Part shown: positions 11,642 to 21,977 of the stretch, one piece after another
How positions within the stretch are numbered: the stretch's first letter is position 1
Layout of the letters: each line of letters begins with the position of its first letter
Source of the DNA: Takakia lepidozioides
Lineage: Eukaryota > Streptophyta > Takakiopsida > Takakiales > Takakiaceae
Reading direction: 5' to 3'
Assembly: GCA_030704615.1 (NCBI GenBank)
Contig: CM060733.1
Span: forward strand, 45,448,001-45,512,000
Length of the DNA stretch: 64,000 nucleotides
The notes under the pieces: generated by a model
The model's input: the letters and a program-made list of their open reading frames with translations, nothing else
Databases searched by the model: none
What the model was told of the DNA's origin: nothing
Made by a program: the position numbers and the translations under genes

Positions 11642-13008
11642 CCCCCTCTAAAGCAAGAGCAAAATACTCTGCCATGAATTTATCCTCAAACGCACTCCCA
11701 TTGTAATGACTGCCACCATTGATTTTGTGTGTTATCTTACCAACATCAAATGTTTCAGAAGCCATGCTCTGGGTGGGCCTTTGCGGTGTGCCATCCACCA
11801 AATTGTTTGTTGCCGCGTGGACCATAGCAATCTCTGGCGCCACCCACCAACGCCGATGCAATTCTTCCTTCATTTTTGCTGGTAGTTTCAAAAAAATATG
11901 GAGATATCTTCGCTGCCTCCGTGGAGGTTGCCATTCCCCAATCACACACCCCGATGTACACCTGGTCGGTACTATCCGGGAAATGCAACAAAATATTAGT
12001 CGGTGAAAGGTCATTGTGCATGACGTGGTTCTTATGAACACTATCCATAATGCTTTAGCAGTGCCCAAGCCAATTTACTCTGGTGGCGGCGGTAACGAAC
12101 CAAACGGTTCACCTGCTCCTGCTCTTGCTCGGTCCAATGCTTTGCCAACACCTCCCTATTATCCCCCCGGCTCCCAAATCGGTCGTCACTCTTCCAAACA
12201 TCACGTAGGGAACCCCTATTCCACCACAATGTGTAACCCTCCAAGTCCCGTGGATGAACACATATATATTTTATAATCCCATGATGTGCGAATCGCACAG
12301 CCATGGCCTCTTCAAAATGTTGCCTCCTAGCAAAATGAGGATCTTTCTCCTTAGGTATTTTCCCTGCCAATTGTCAATTAACATTAATTCGGATATCACC
12401 CGCAATTCGTACCTTACGAACTCGCCAAAGCCCCCCTCCCGTGGTGCATCAAACTGCTCCACCACTGCGTTTGAACTGAGGTACAACAATGCCGCTCCCT
12501 CTCCAGGAATGTTGTCGGGCTGCCTTCGCGTTAGTGACTTGGTGCGGCGTTTTCCGTGGGCCTTTGCTAAATCCGCCCACCAGCCAACTCGCACAAACAA
12601 GTTCTTCTCCCAAGCCGGCACCGGACCACTTGTCGTTTGTTTCACCATCGAACCAATAAACTGCTTGAGATTCCATGTGATGTCGCCCGCTCGATGTTCC
12701 ACCCACTGGTCGAACTTGCGCTTCTCCCTCTCCTCTCTCCACTTCTCCCCAGCCAAAGCTTCCCGGATTTTTTGCTCCATCTGCAGTTCAAACTTGCAGA
12801 ATCCATCGTGTCCATGCCAGACATACGCAATTTGTAAGTACATCATGCTCTTCTCCATAAAATATGCTAGCACCAACTCCTTGACAACATCCCCGGTGGC
12901 TTTGCTGGGGTAATGGTCTCTATTGATAGCGCTATCACACTCTGATCCATGTTTCCTCTTCTTCCTTGATGAACTTCCCGTCCCAGTGCTAGACCCTGTT
13001 CCAGACAT
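11642..13008 (-). pseudogene. Intronless protein kinase-like gene, frameshifted
   Basis: The frame opens at 13008 with a Ser/Gly-rich leader and a basic patch (SRKKRKHG). After about 200 residues it reaches a kinase-like region: FARRQHFEEAMAVRF, then the catalytic loop VMHNDLSPTNILL (the H-x-D-x-x-x-x-N pattern) and CDWGMA in place of DFG. The frame changes near 12365 (WQGK) and near 12045 (between LLK and MDSVHKN). The 3' end is cut by the CATGAGCGG element at 11640. No introns are seen, so a retrocopy or transposon-borne gene is possible. The kinase call rests on the catalytic-loop and DWG motifs; the exact family is unknown. Confidence 0.6.
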
Positions 13009-13504
13009 TGCTTGGTATGTTATGGCAAGGAAATGAAATTAGATCTTGGAACAAACTGCACAAAAATAGATTGTCACTCCCGACACCCCCCTCAACCGGC
13101 CTAAACCCTTCCCCCTCCCGATATAGCAAATCGGTTTGTGCACCCTTTTGGTCACACGCCGGACGTGACTCCAAACCAATTCTCTCGTCAGTTCAAGGAT
13201 AAAAAACTCGAAAATCTCCCCCCCTCAAATGCCAAGCACCCTTGCCTAAGCCAATTTTCTCGTTAGTTCAGGGGAAAAAAAAATCAAAAACCTCCCCCCT
13301 CCAATGCCAAGCACCCTTGCCTCTTCTAGTTCAAACTCTCGGACTCAGAATGCGAAGCATCCAAAGTACCCTCAAGCTCAAGAACGGGGAGGCAAAGGTG
13401 AAAAAATGGGGGGGGGAGGCCTGCCCTTTTATACGCCCTCCACCCTCCCCCCCGCCCATACCCCCAGACCCAACCCCCCACCCGCATCTCGCCACATGGC
13501 GGTT

Positions 13505-13880
13505 GCCCATCCCGCACGCGGCGCCACGTGGTGGTCCCACCGGCAACCGCGCGTGGCGGTCGCCCAGCCACCCATCCTGCCGCGTGCTCGTATTGCAGCC
13601 ACGGCCCACCAGGCGACCGCACGTGGCAGTTGCCCGGTTCTTCCTCCCTGCGACGGCACATGGCGGTCGCCCTCTTCTCCCGCCTGCGACCTGCACGTGG
13701 CGGTTGTCCCGCCCGCCCCTCTGGGCACCCCCCTGCCGCTTGACCGCCACCTCACAGGAGGCGACCGCCACTATGGCGGTCATCTGCATGGCCATCTTAG
13801 GCACCTCAAAGGCGACCGCCATGGTGGCGGTCGCCGAGATCGCCACCACATCCGGCAGAGTGGCGACCGCCATTGAGGCG
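13505..13880. repeat. GC-rich minisatellite of TGGCGGTCGCC motifs
   Basis: About ten degenerate copies of TGGCGGTCGCC or its complement GGCGACCGCC occur in both orientations, often next to CACGTGG. Pairs form hairpins, the best at 13811-13835 (GGCGACCGCC and GGCGGTCGCC around a 5-nt loop). Overlapping ORFs on both strands are products of GC richness and are not called as genes. Confidence 0.75.
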
Positions 13881-14045
13881 GGCGCTTGCCTCGCCACCTC
13901 ACCCGGCTCCGGGGCAACCGATGCCAGCTCACTGGCTCCAAGGTGACTGCCACTTTGGCGTCACACTTGCCACCTCCTTGGGCTTGCCGACAATTGTGCC
14001 ATGCTGTCTAAAGACGTGGCAATGTTTTACCCATGTCTTTACCTA

Positions 14046-14123
14046 CTGACGTAACTGACGTGACGTGTGACCCAAATCCCGTCAGTGTCGCTGACGCCGA
14101 CGTGACGTCACATCACGTTGGCC
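14046..14123. promoter_or_regulatory. Cluster of TGACG/CACGTCA motifs
   Basis: Within 80 bp there are repeated CTGACGTAAC, TGACGTGACG, GCTGACGCCGACG and TGACGTCA motifs. TGACGTCA is the classic bZIP (CRE/TGA) site in plants. A similar cluster lies at 53283-53376. Function is inferred from the motif only; it could be part of a repeat. Confidence 0.4.
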
Positions 14124-14896
14124 TGCAATTAGGGTCTTCCCAAGGTCAGAAGCTCCAAGGCTGAACACATCCAGGTTGTGAGCTATCAAGGTCAACTTGT
14201 TTCTTTTGGGCTTCCTCAAGCAAGGGGTTGAGTTTGATCTCACCAAGGACTTTGGCAAGGGCTTCTCTTTTTTGAGCATCGAGTTTTATTCTTGAAGCTC
14301 ATCGCAGGAGAAGAGTGGCTGGAAAAAGCAGTGACCAGATCTGATTGATCATGGACAATGCCTAAGGCTTCAAAACCAAAAGCAGGTTGGACTTCACCAA
14401 TCTCCTCTAAGGGACGGGCATAAATTCTAGCAAGCACTTGCCCCTTCTTGATGGTCACAGGAAACCTTTCAAGATTGGCTATAAGAAGCTTGACTTCCTC
14501 TTTGTAACCTCTATCAAGAACCCCAGTAGCAACAAGGCAATGCTTTAAGGTAGTAAGCCTCCTCCACCCATCAACCTCAAGGTAGTGTCCCTTAGGACAA
14601 AGATAGGCCAATTGGGTCTTGACCACACTCTGGCACATAGATGGAATAGTGACATCACAGGGGGCTCTAATCAAAGTACTATTCTTTTGCACCACAATGG
14701 GAGCACCAGACTTTTGACCAAAGCTAGGTATATGCCACTCATATATCAAGGCAAGATCTGACTTGTATTCGTAAGAATCCAGCCAAGACATGTTGTGGTG
14801 GGTCCTTTGCCTTACCTCCCTTACCATGGCTTGAACTTGGGACCCATTGCAGAAGCTGAATGCAGAGTACAGCTGGGCGACAAGAGGTAGGAACAA
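14100..14896 (-). pseudogene. dUTPase-like domain, probably from a retroelement
   Basis: The minus frame carries a trimeric dUTPase-like segment. STLIRAPCDVTIPSMCQSVV matches the beta-strand before motif II; LCPKGHYLEV stands where the LPEGYYGRI strand would be; GVLDRGYKEEV matches motif III (G-V-I-D-x-x-Y-x-G); VTIKKGQVLARI matches the following strand that ends motif IV. The catalytic Asp-Tyr of motif III are kept as Asp and Tyr, while the Arg-Ser-Gly of motif II is not seen. The frame shifts near 14270, after which another frame runs LDAQKREALAKVLGEI. dUTPase-like domains occur in some Ty3/gypsy and pararetroviral polyproteins, and the setting favours a retroelement over the cellular enzyme. 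Confidence 0.55.
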
Positions 14897-15331
14897 TCAG
14901 GCTCACTAGGAATGGTGAATTGCTCGTAAAGTATTGTGGATAGGCCTGGGAGGGGAGCTCACAAGGAATGGGGAATTGTCTGTATAACTGCTGCGAAGAG
15001 GATTAAGTGGGGAGCTTGGTGGAGCTTAATATAGGTTCGCTTGCCCGAGGAGAGGTTAGCGGCAAGAGGCCGATCAAAATCCATGGTGGCAGAGAAGATT
15101 GGCCATCATCAATAAGGTGGCGGCAGCGTAGATTGGATAGGGGCAGGGATTAAAAACCTTCATCCCTCAAAGCTTGTTGTAGAAGCTAGTTTTCGGTTGA
15201 CCTCTGCTAATTGTGCAAGCATTAATTGCCATTCTTCGCATTTCTTGTTGAACTTGAGAATCCAATCAGGTGCTCCTGCCTGAGTCAGCAGTGCGGTCCC
15301 TTCCTGCACCATCAAAATTCCTGTCTTCACC

Positions 15332-17764
15332 TCAGGTGGGACTGATAATTCCTCCAGTCTTCTGGTTGCGGGACTTCAGGTCCACGTCCATTGAGTCCAA
15401 GTCCAACCCTGCGGGCCTCTTCTCCAACAGGCGCTCATCACTATCTTGGAGGAGAGCCTGGAAGTAACTGCTCTGTTGCATTTTGAACTCAACCCGGAGT
15501 GATTCCAGCTCACTGTCTGTAACGGCCAGCGAGTGTATTGCACCCTCCTTCTCCAAAAACCTCTTGAGAGCATTCATGAAGATGTATTCATCACTCTCAG
15601 TGCTTTCATAGATGTTAGATGCCAGACCAGGACCTAAAGGCACGAAACGCCAGAGCTCATTACAAGACAAGTGCTCTGTAAAGTTGCCAAATGAGGCCAG
15701 GGCTGCATGGATAAGAGCCCAGTGCCGCTCCCTCAATACCATATGATACAGATCCCAAAGGGCTTGGGTTGCTGGATTGCCTGGGTCCTAAGGAATGTCA
15801 AACGTACTCAAGCTAGCAAGAAATTCTGCAAGAGATGGCTTCAATGCCTTGGTCTCCTTATAAGGTGCTGACATGGCCAGATCTCGAATCTTTATGAGAA
15901 GATTTTCAAGTGTGTTTGGGCATACCTTCTGTTGTAACAAGAAGCAGCTGATGTGCAGGATGGGCATGATGTTATGTACACTGCAGTATGGATGGCTGCC
16001 TCCGGTTTCTTGTGTAATTGCATCAAGGGTCAGTTTCTTGATCTCTTGAATATTCTTGGCATCAAGCATTCGACCCTCCTTACTGAATTAAACAAACCCC
16101 CCCCCTTAGATTTTGCAGGAAAGTAAACAAGTAGGATCAATGGGCTGTATAGATAAGCATGAAAAACATCACATCAACAAGGCAGGCAAGTCTAGGAGGG
16201 ACAGGGATGTACCCTTTTTTGCCAATGTAGACAGAAAATAACTTCAGGACTACATCTGCAGGAGGTGGGGGAATGGTGAGGAATAAATCAGCAATTGCAC
16301 TCACCATTGACGAAGAAGCTCAAGTAAACACCACATGGCATCCTCCTTCACAGGAGAAGGACTTAAATCCATGCAATCTATGCTCTCCTTCCTTTGAGAA
16401 AGGAGTCTCCCAGCAGCTAGACAATGTTTTAACAAGCTGATAAATGAAGGCTTCTGGAGGCTGTCAGGTAGAAGGCCAAAGGAAAAGCCCCCTTCCAAAA
16501 AGAGGCGTCGCACCTCTTGCTGACAATGAGGATGTAAAAGGGTCCTTATGAAAGGCAAAGGTTATATAGGTGCGAGGCGATTGCAGAGGGACCAGCTTGA
16601 CTGACAGTGCAAACCAACCGGGCCAGTCTCTTAAGTGGCTGCTGTGAAACCTCTCGAGCGTCTTGTGATGCCAGAGACTGGAGAAGAGAAAATAACGAGG
16701 AGATGTGTCCTTGAATCAGTGCAAGCTCACTATGCCGTGCAACGAAGCACCAAAGCTCCATGACTAAGTCGCCACAGAGAGCACAGGGGTGGAGGGCATT
16801 CTGGAAGAGAAATTGCTCGATCTCAACCCACACTTCACTGGAGGAGGCAGCGACAGCAGCAAAGGTCTCCAGTGCTCGTAATGTCCAAACATACATCAGC
16901 TGCCATTGTGTCTTCAAAGACGAACCGGGGCTACTTGCAGGGTAAACTTGAAGCTGTAAAATTGAGACGTACATCCCCTCTTCGGCCACTGCTCCTAGTA
17001 ACCAATCCAGCCTCTTTGCGAGTTCCAACAGAACATCTGCCCCGTAATCCATAGAACTCTGTAAAAGGTTCAGAAACAGCACCACATGGCCCGCTCTGAA
17101 AAGCATTCCTTCCTGAAGTATATCATTTGGTTCTTGCTCTTTAAAACCTGAGTTCAGGTGTTCAACGTTGGCATGTCCTCGCCATTTGTCACTATGCCTT
17201 GCAAGAGCTCGACCTTGAACTTGATGCTGATGTCAGAGTTGAGTAAGCAATGAATAAAGGCCGTTGGTGCTACGACTTCATAGAGATTCTATAGTTGTCA
17301 TCTCTTGCGGTAGAAGCAATTGCCACTGTGCTTGGAGATTGTGGATACCCTGTCTCAGCAGCTTGCTTCAATGACTGTGCAGCATGAGAAATCAAAGACG
17401 TGATGAGCCCACCATTGTTGCAATCAACATGCGACCTTCTTCAGCCTGTGATAACATAGCAACAATTCTTCTCCAACAAAGATTTAGCAAAGCAAAGTTC
17501 TTATCACCAATAACATGAAGTTGTCCCCATGCTACCCTTGCCGATTGTGTCCCCATCTCCTGGAGGATTTGTATTGCAGATGCCACAATCTGAAGAGTCT
17601 CTGGCACTACTTGACCATTGGAGTGTCGTGGATCGACCCTTGTTGTACTCGGAAGGAATTTTGTTAACAGCCCGAAGGGCTGCTCCAAGCAGCTCCACGC
17701 CTGCCTTGTGCATTTCTACTGACTTGAAGGTCGCTTCTCTGCAATCAGACAAGGAAGGGATCAC
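15332..17764 (-). pseudogene. FLIP: FLIP/FIRRM (C1orf112, DUF4487) homolog, broken partial copy
   Basis: The C-terminal part matches the FIGNL1-interacting regulator of recombination. Diagnostic stretches are VMELWCFVARHSELA and HWALIHAALASFGNF followed by CNELWRFVP and a KRFLEKEGAI helix, all at the family's spacing. The family partners the AAA ATPase FIGL1/FIGNL1 and limits strand invasion by RAD51/DMC1 in meiosis. One intron (16083-16304) is certain: CAATG|GTGAGT joins TTCAG|TAAGG in phase. Lesions are frameshifts near 17650, 17410 and 16555 and an in-frame TAG at 15788-15790 with an open frame on both sides. The N-terminal third is not found. A working copy may exist elsewhere; alternatively several indels are sequence errors. 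Confidence 0.8.
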
Positions 17765-17859
17765 CCAAATCCAAACTTCCCTAGCTGACTATCTGTTGTT
17801 ATTGGATCACGTGTACATGACAAAGCCAAAAAAAATGCATTCTTCACCATCTAGTTAAC

Positions 17860-18640
17860 CCTTAAACGCCCATTAGCCCGATTGGGGCTTTGGGTTTAGA
17901 AAAACCTGAATAACTTTTTGCATTCTCCATGGAATTGTGTGAAAAAAAAATATAGTGTTTTTGGGCACCTGGCACACCGAGATTCATTGCCCGATTGCCT
18001 CGGATCCGCCAAGTTGCAACGACTTCTACTCTATCCGTGTAACGGATGGAGTGTAAATGGGTGGGGCGTATGGGCCCACATTCAACGGTGGCATTTTGTG
18101 GATCTGGGGCTAATTGGCCTCAAATTTGGCAGGTGGATGCAGGAGGAAGGTACGCACCCCTAATGTGCGGTCAAGTTCTTTAAGAAGTTAATTTTCTGAA
18201 AGTTACACCTTTTTTTCACTTAAGGGGTCATGTTTTCTGAAAAAGTCAAACTATGGCACTGGACGTTTAAGGGTTAAAGGCCTGAGTACTTTGTGAGGGA
18301 ATTCATTTCCTGCTCCGCTCTACTTTGTTGCCTTTTCCAGTTGATTTCCAAAATTCTGAACCAGCCACGCTTGTCATTGCTTGTGTTAATTTGCGATGAT
18401 TCTACAGAAATAGCGTGGTTTGCTCAAGCCATCGTCTAGATTGCGTTGTTCTCAAAACTGGAGGCAACACTTGGGGTTGTACCTATGTAAAGGGATTTCA
18501 ACTTGTAGTCAATTTTGGTGATAAAGGGTCTAATGTGAACGATTTCACCAGAATTGATTCTCACAAGTAGACGACGTATCTAAACCCAAGTGTAACACGT
18601 TTGCTTCCACAGGTTTTAATAAGGATATAGTGCAGTTGGA
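17860..18640. other. No gene seen between FLIP copy and RT fragment
   Basis: AT-rich stretch without a supportable ORF. CCCTTAAACGCCCATTAGCCC (17861-17881) and CGTTTAAGGGTTAAAG (18263-18278) are roughly inverse complements, so the 420 bp between them may be a small inverted-repeat (MITE-like) insertion. Confidence 0.35.
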
Positions 18641-18652
18641 GGTTTTAATCAA

Positions 18653-19183
18653 GTGCAAGTGGCAAAAGAAGACCAGGGAAAGACAGCTTTCATCATAGAC
18701 TGGGGTGCTTATGCATACAAAGTCATGCCCTTTGGACTTTGTAATGCACCAGCAACCTTTCAGAGAATGATAAGTGAATCTTTTCATGAGTATCTGGATG
18801 ATTTCATGCAGGTGTTCTTGGATGATTTCAGTGTGTATAGCTCTAAGAATAAGCACTTGCATAAATTGGAGTTATGTTTGGCCAGATGCAGGATGAGAGG
18901 TCTGGGCCTGAATCCAGAGAAGTGTACTTTCTGTGTGAACTTAGGGGTGCTTCTGGGACACATTGTGTGTAAGAGGGGACTTCTTGTGGATCCCAGGAAG
19001 ACAGAGGCCATTAAAGCCTCTCCACCACCAGTAAATGTTAAAAGTCTAAGGAGATTCCTTGGGCAAACCAGTTATTACAGAAGATTTGTCAAAAGGTATG
19101 CGCAGATAGCAGCACCATTGAGCAAGCTTCTGAAGAAAGATGTAGTGTTTGCATGGACAGCTGAATGTCCACAGAGACTGTGA
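18653..19183 (+). mobile_element. Ty3/gypsy reverse transcriptase fragment
   Basis: The ORF shows core RT motifs in order: the YAYKVMPFGLCNAPATFQRM palm segment, the catalytic VFLDDFSVYS box (F-L-D-D form of Y-x-D-D), then LNPEKCTFC, LGHIV and RRFLGQTSYYRRFV leading into the RNase H connection. Fingers and palm motifs before residue 1 are missing. The frame stops at 19183 just after FAWTAEC, where an RNase H domain should begin, so this is a truncated pol fragment. Confidence 0.85.
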
Positions 19184-19648
19184 CAGAAGGAGCTGTGATG
19201 TTGCCAGGGACGGAAAACCCACTGGTGATCCGGATTGACTTCTCGGATCAACAAGCATGGGAGGCCATTGTGATGGCCATCAGGAAAACCAGCCCCGACG
19301 GTCGTGGAGCGCATGTGGAGCTCCTGGACGATCCTGCCTTCCAAGGCCTAACGACGGCGCAGGTGCTGGGGTTGGCCTCCGAGGAGTACACTTCTCAGCA
19401 CTCGTTCCTGATGATTGTGGACCACGTCACCATCAGTGACCCAGAGCACCCAATTGTTGTCGTCAATCTGTGGCACGAAGAGGACCATGAAGAGGCCGAC
19501 GAGGATGATGAATCACAGTTTCGTGTCGTTCCGGAGGCAATTCAAGCCATCGAGAACATCCAACATAGACTTCCAAGACTTTGCTGACGCCGTCGACGAA
19601 GACGGGATATTCCGGGATTTTGATAAGCCGACCACAGTTGGCACATAA
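19165..19648 (+). other. Acidic ORF pair abutting the RT fragment
   Basis: A 140-aa frame (19165-19587) overlaps the end of the RT fragment and continues after a shift into a 77-aa frame whose tail reads DFADAVDEDGIFRDF. The segment PGTENPLVIRIDFSD resembles the start of a retroelement RNase H domain (P-x-x-x-x-P-x-x-I-x-x-D-x-S), but the remainder is acidic and I do not recognise it. It may be a lineage-specific domain of the same element or a second insertion. Confidence 0.35.
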
Positions 19649-20029
19649 ACGTCGACTCAGTGAAAGATTAATACTGCTTTGACATGTAGGCTTGGATACA
19701 GTCGACCCTGGATAAATGTTACCTGCTTTTTTTGTTATGTCACCATTAACGTTATTAAAAAAAAAAGTTATTAAATCTGCTCTGTAAAAATTTACACTTG
19801 AAAAATGGCATCAGAGCCTTATTTGATATCAATATATGAAGCGAGACGTTTGTTTGTTTGTTTGTTTTGTTTTGTTTTGTTTTGTAGCGTTGAGATGTTC
19901 CGAACCGCAAGGCCCCGGCGCTGGTGCTTGGTACCGTTGGAAATCCCTCAACGAGGAGGGGTGCACCGGCTTGGTCTCATGATTTTTGGACATGCGGTGT
20001 GGGAGATACGAAATTCCAAGTACTTTTGG

Positions 20030-20172
20030 TCGCTGGAAATTCATAAAAAAATAGCAAAAATGGCAAAGTGGGCATTCCTGGGACAATGGTTGGAGCTTCA
20101 AGGGGAGAGATATCAAGGGAAAGGTCTCCGGTTCAAATCTGGTCGTAGGCTCTCTGAAAAAAAAAAAAAATG
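20030..20172 (+). mobile_element. SINE-like element with B-box and A-tail
   Basis: CGGTTCAAATCTGG (about 20128-20141) fits the tRNA B-box GGTTCRANTCC. A weak A-box-like TGGTTGGAGC precedes it by about 40 bp, and an A14 tract follows at 20157-20170. This is the layout of a tRNA-derived SINE. No second full copy was identified and the 5' end is a guess. Confidence 0.4.
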
Positions 20173-20174
20173 GA

Positions 20175-20545
20175 TCAGATATGGGATTGCACTTGGACTT
20201 AGATGACATTGGACACTTGGGCCTGTCCATGGGAGATGCACTTGGATACTTGAATAGAGGATTGCACTTGGGCCTCGACATAGGAGACCCACTTTGGATA
20301 CATAAGAAATTGCACTTGGACTTAGATTTCAATTCTTCACACATGGGCCTTGACATAGGAGACGCTACTTGAATACATAGGGGATTGCACTTGGACTTAG
20401 ATTTCATTCTTAACCCATGGGCCAATGGCGCAGGCTACCCTAGGCCTAGATCTCCCAAACAGGAGGGTCTCTAGATACATAGGGGATTGCACTTGGACTT
20501 AGATGACACTGGACACTTGGGCCAACGACACAGGCTACCCTAGTG
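20175..20545. repeat. Degenerate minisatellite, ~60-80 bp units
   Basis: Five to six copies of GGGATTGCACTTGGACTTAGAT, each followed by a variable CACATGGGCCTNGACATAGGAGAC phrase and GGATACATAG, run through the region. The 198-aa minus ORF over this stretch (KSKSKCNPLCIQ repeats) is its direct translation and is not a gene. Confidence 0.8.
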
Positions 20546-20637
20546 TGTTATGAAAATATGGCTCTCCTCTTTGTTAGCACACATCCATAGTTGTTAGATC
20601 TTATGCGGAGCCTTAATATAGTTGGTTTGAGAAAATA

Positions 20638-20712
20638 TTCATCACTCTCAACATCCATCCACTCTCATCATTCATCACTCTCAACATCCATCCACTCTTA
20701 TCATTCATCCAT
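20638..20712. repeat. Short direct repeat CATCACTCTCAACATCCATC
   Basis: Two adjacent copies of a ~37-bp unit (CATCACTCTCAACATCCATCCACTCT then CATCATT or TATCATT). Simple tandem duplication with no coding content. Confidence 0.75.
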
Positions 20713-21597
20713 ATGTATTTTCAACCCTCTAATGAATAAATATTGTATTCTGTTGGATTGAAGAAATACTTATGCGGTGAAGGTTGTATGTACTAAACTC
20801 TAAACCTTTCCAACTGTTATTTTGCTTTATTGTTTTTCTCTCAAATGTTATGTTTTGGATTTTGACATCTATTTTTTGTTATCTGATAGATCTACATAAA
20901 TGTTATAATTTTTCTGCTCTATAGGCATAACAATTATCCTGTAATAGGCCAGTGTTGAATCCCGTTTCTTGATCCATCCTTTGAAACATGGAGCGAAGTC
21001 AAACTATAGGGGTAAGTAATATATCATCAATGCGTTCATATGCTTCATGAATTTCATCTTGTTTGTTGCAACAATTACTACAGTAGCTTTTAGAACATTC
21101 AAAATGAATATTTGCCCGGTCTAAATCAACATGCAAAATTTTGAAGGAAATATTCTCATGCATATGGCCTAGCACCCTAGCACCATATGTGCTAAGAATG
21201 TTATGCACATAGCCAAAACTTACAATTTACATAATACTTAACCCTTTGGAGGCCCGGTGACCACTTTCTGGTTGCAGATTTGACAAGGATGCTTATAACT
21301 CTAGATCTCTAATGAACTCAGTTTCTGAGACCAGTTTTCGATTTTCTTTGATATCACATATATTCAACGCCACAAATTGCACTCAATTTCGACTATTGTA
21401 GGTCCGTCAAATACATGCATGTACAAGGTTTACAGTAGACATAGGATGGGAGTTGAATGCGGGGTGCGAGGCTTGTCGGTACAATCCCCGGAGCTAACCG
21501 GAGTGCCCCCCTGGCCCTGCGGTCAAATCCCCACCCCCCCTTCCCTCGTGTATGCTTCACGCCCATCCGGGGTCCCACGCTCCATGTTCCCATTACG

Positions 21598-21765
21598 GCG
21601 CTCCCCTGTTCCCGCTCCTCCGCTCCCCTGTTATTGGAGCGGCGAAGCAGTAAAACAAGGGAGCAATAGCACAAGGGAGCCGGGAGTAGTAACATGGGAG
21701 CAGTAACAAGGGAGCGGCGGGGAGCAGTAACACAGGGGAGCGGGGAACAGGGGAGCAGCGATTGT
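21598..21765. repeat. Imperfect inverted repeat of GGGGAGC units
   Basis: The left arm GCTCCCCTGTTCCCGCTCC (21599-21617) is the inverse complement, with one indel, of GGGAGCGGGGAACAGGGGAGC near 21737-21757. Between the arms lie further GGGAGCAGTAACA repeats. The region could form a long hairpin. Confidence 0.7.
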
Positions 21766-21849
21766 GAACAAAAGAGCGGAGATCCGCTTGAGGGACTTAG
21801 AATTTTTTGGAGATGCAAAAGTCTCATGGTATTTCAGTTAAATCCTTAA

Positions 21850-21935
21850 ACATACGACTCTCACCGCACCATAGGCGAGATTTGAACCTGGCACAGTGTA
21901 GGTTAATGCACCACGCTACCCGCCACTTTCTTGCA
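21850..21935 (-). repeat. tRNA-like head, possible SINE remnant
   Basis: On the minus strand TAGCGTGGTGCATTAACC (A-box-like) is followed about 25 nt later by CAGGTTCAAATCTCGCC (B-box-like). No acceptor stem pairs up, so it is not a working tRNA gene; a tRNA-derived SINE head is the likeliest reading. Confidence 0.35.
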
Positions 21936-21977
21936 CACCCTCAGTATTGTTATATTCTCCCGCTCACAAGCACCATT

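Noticed and set aside
13242-13946. 234-aa and 190-aa plus ORFs in GC-rich DNA
   Set aside because: Composition-driven frames through a minisatellite; overlapping frames on both strands are equally open.
18545-19011. Minus-strand ORFs over the RT fragment
   Set aside because: Shadows of the plus-strand RT, which has clear motifs.
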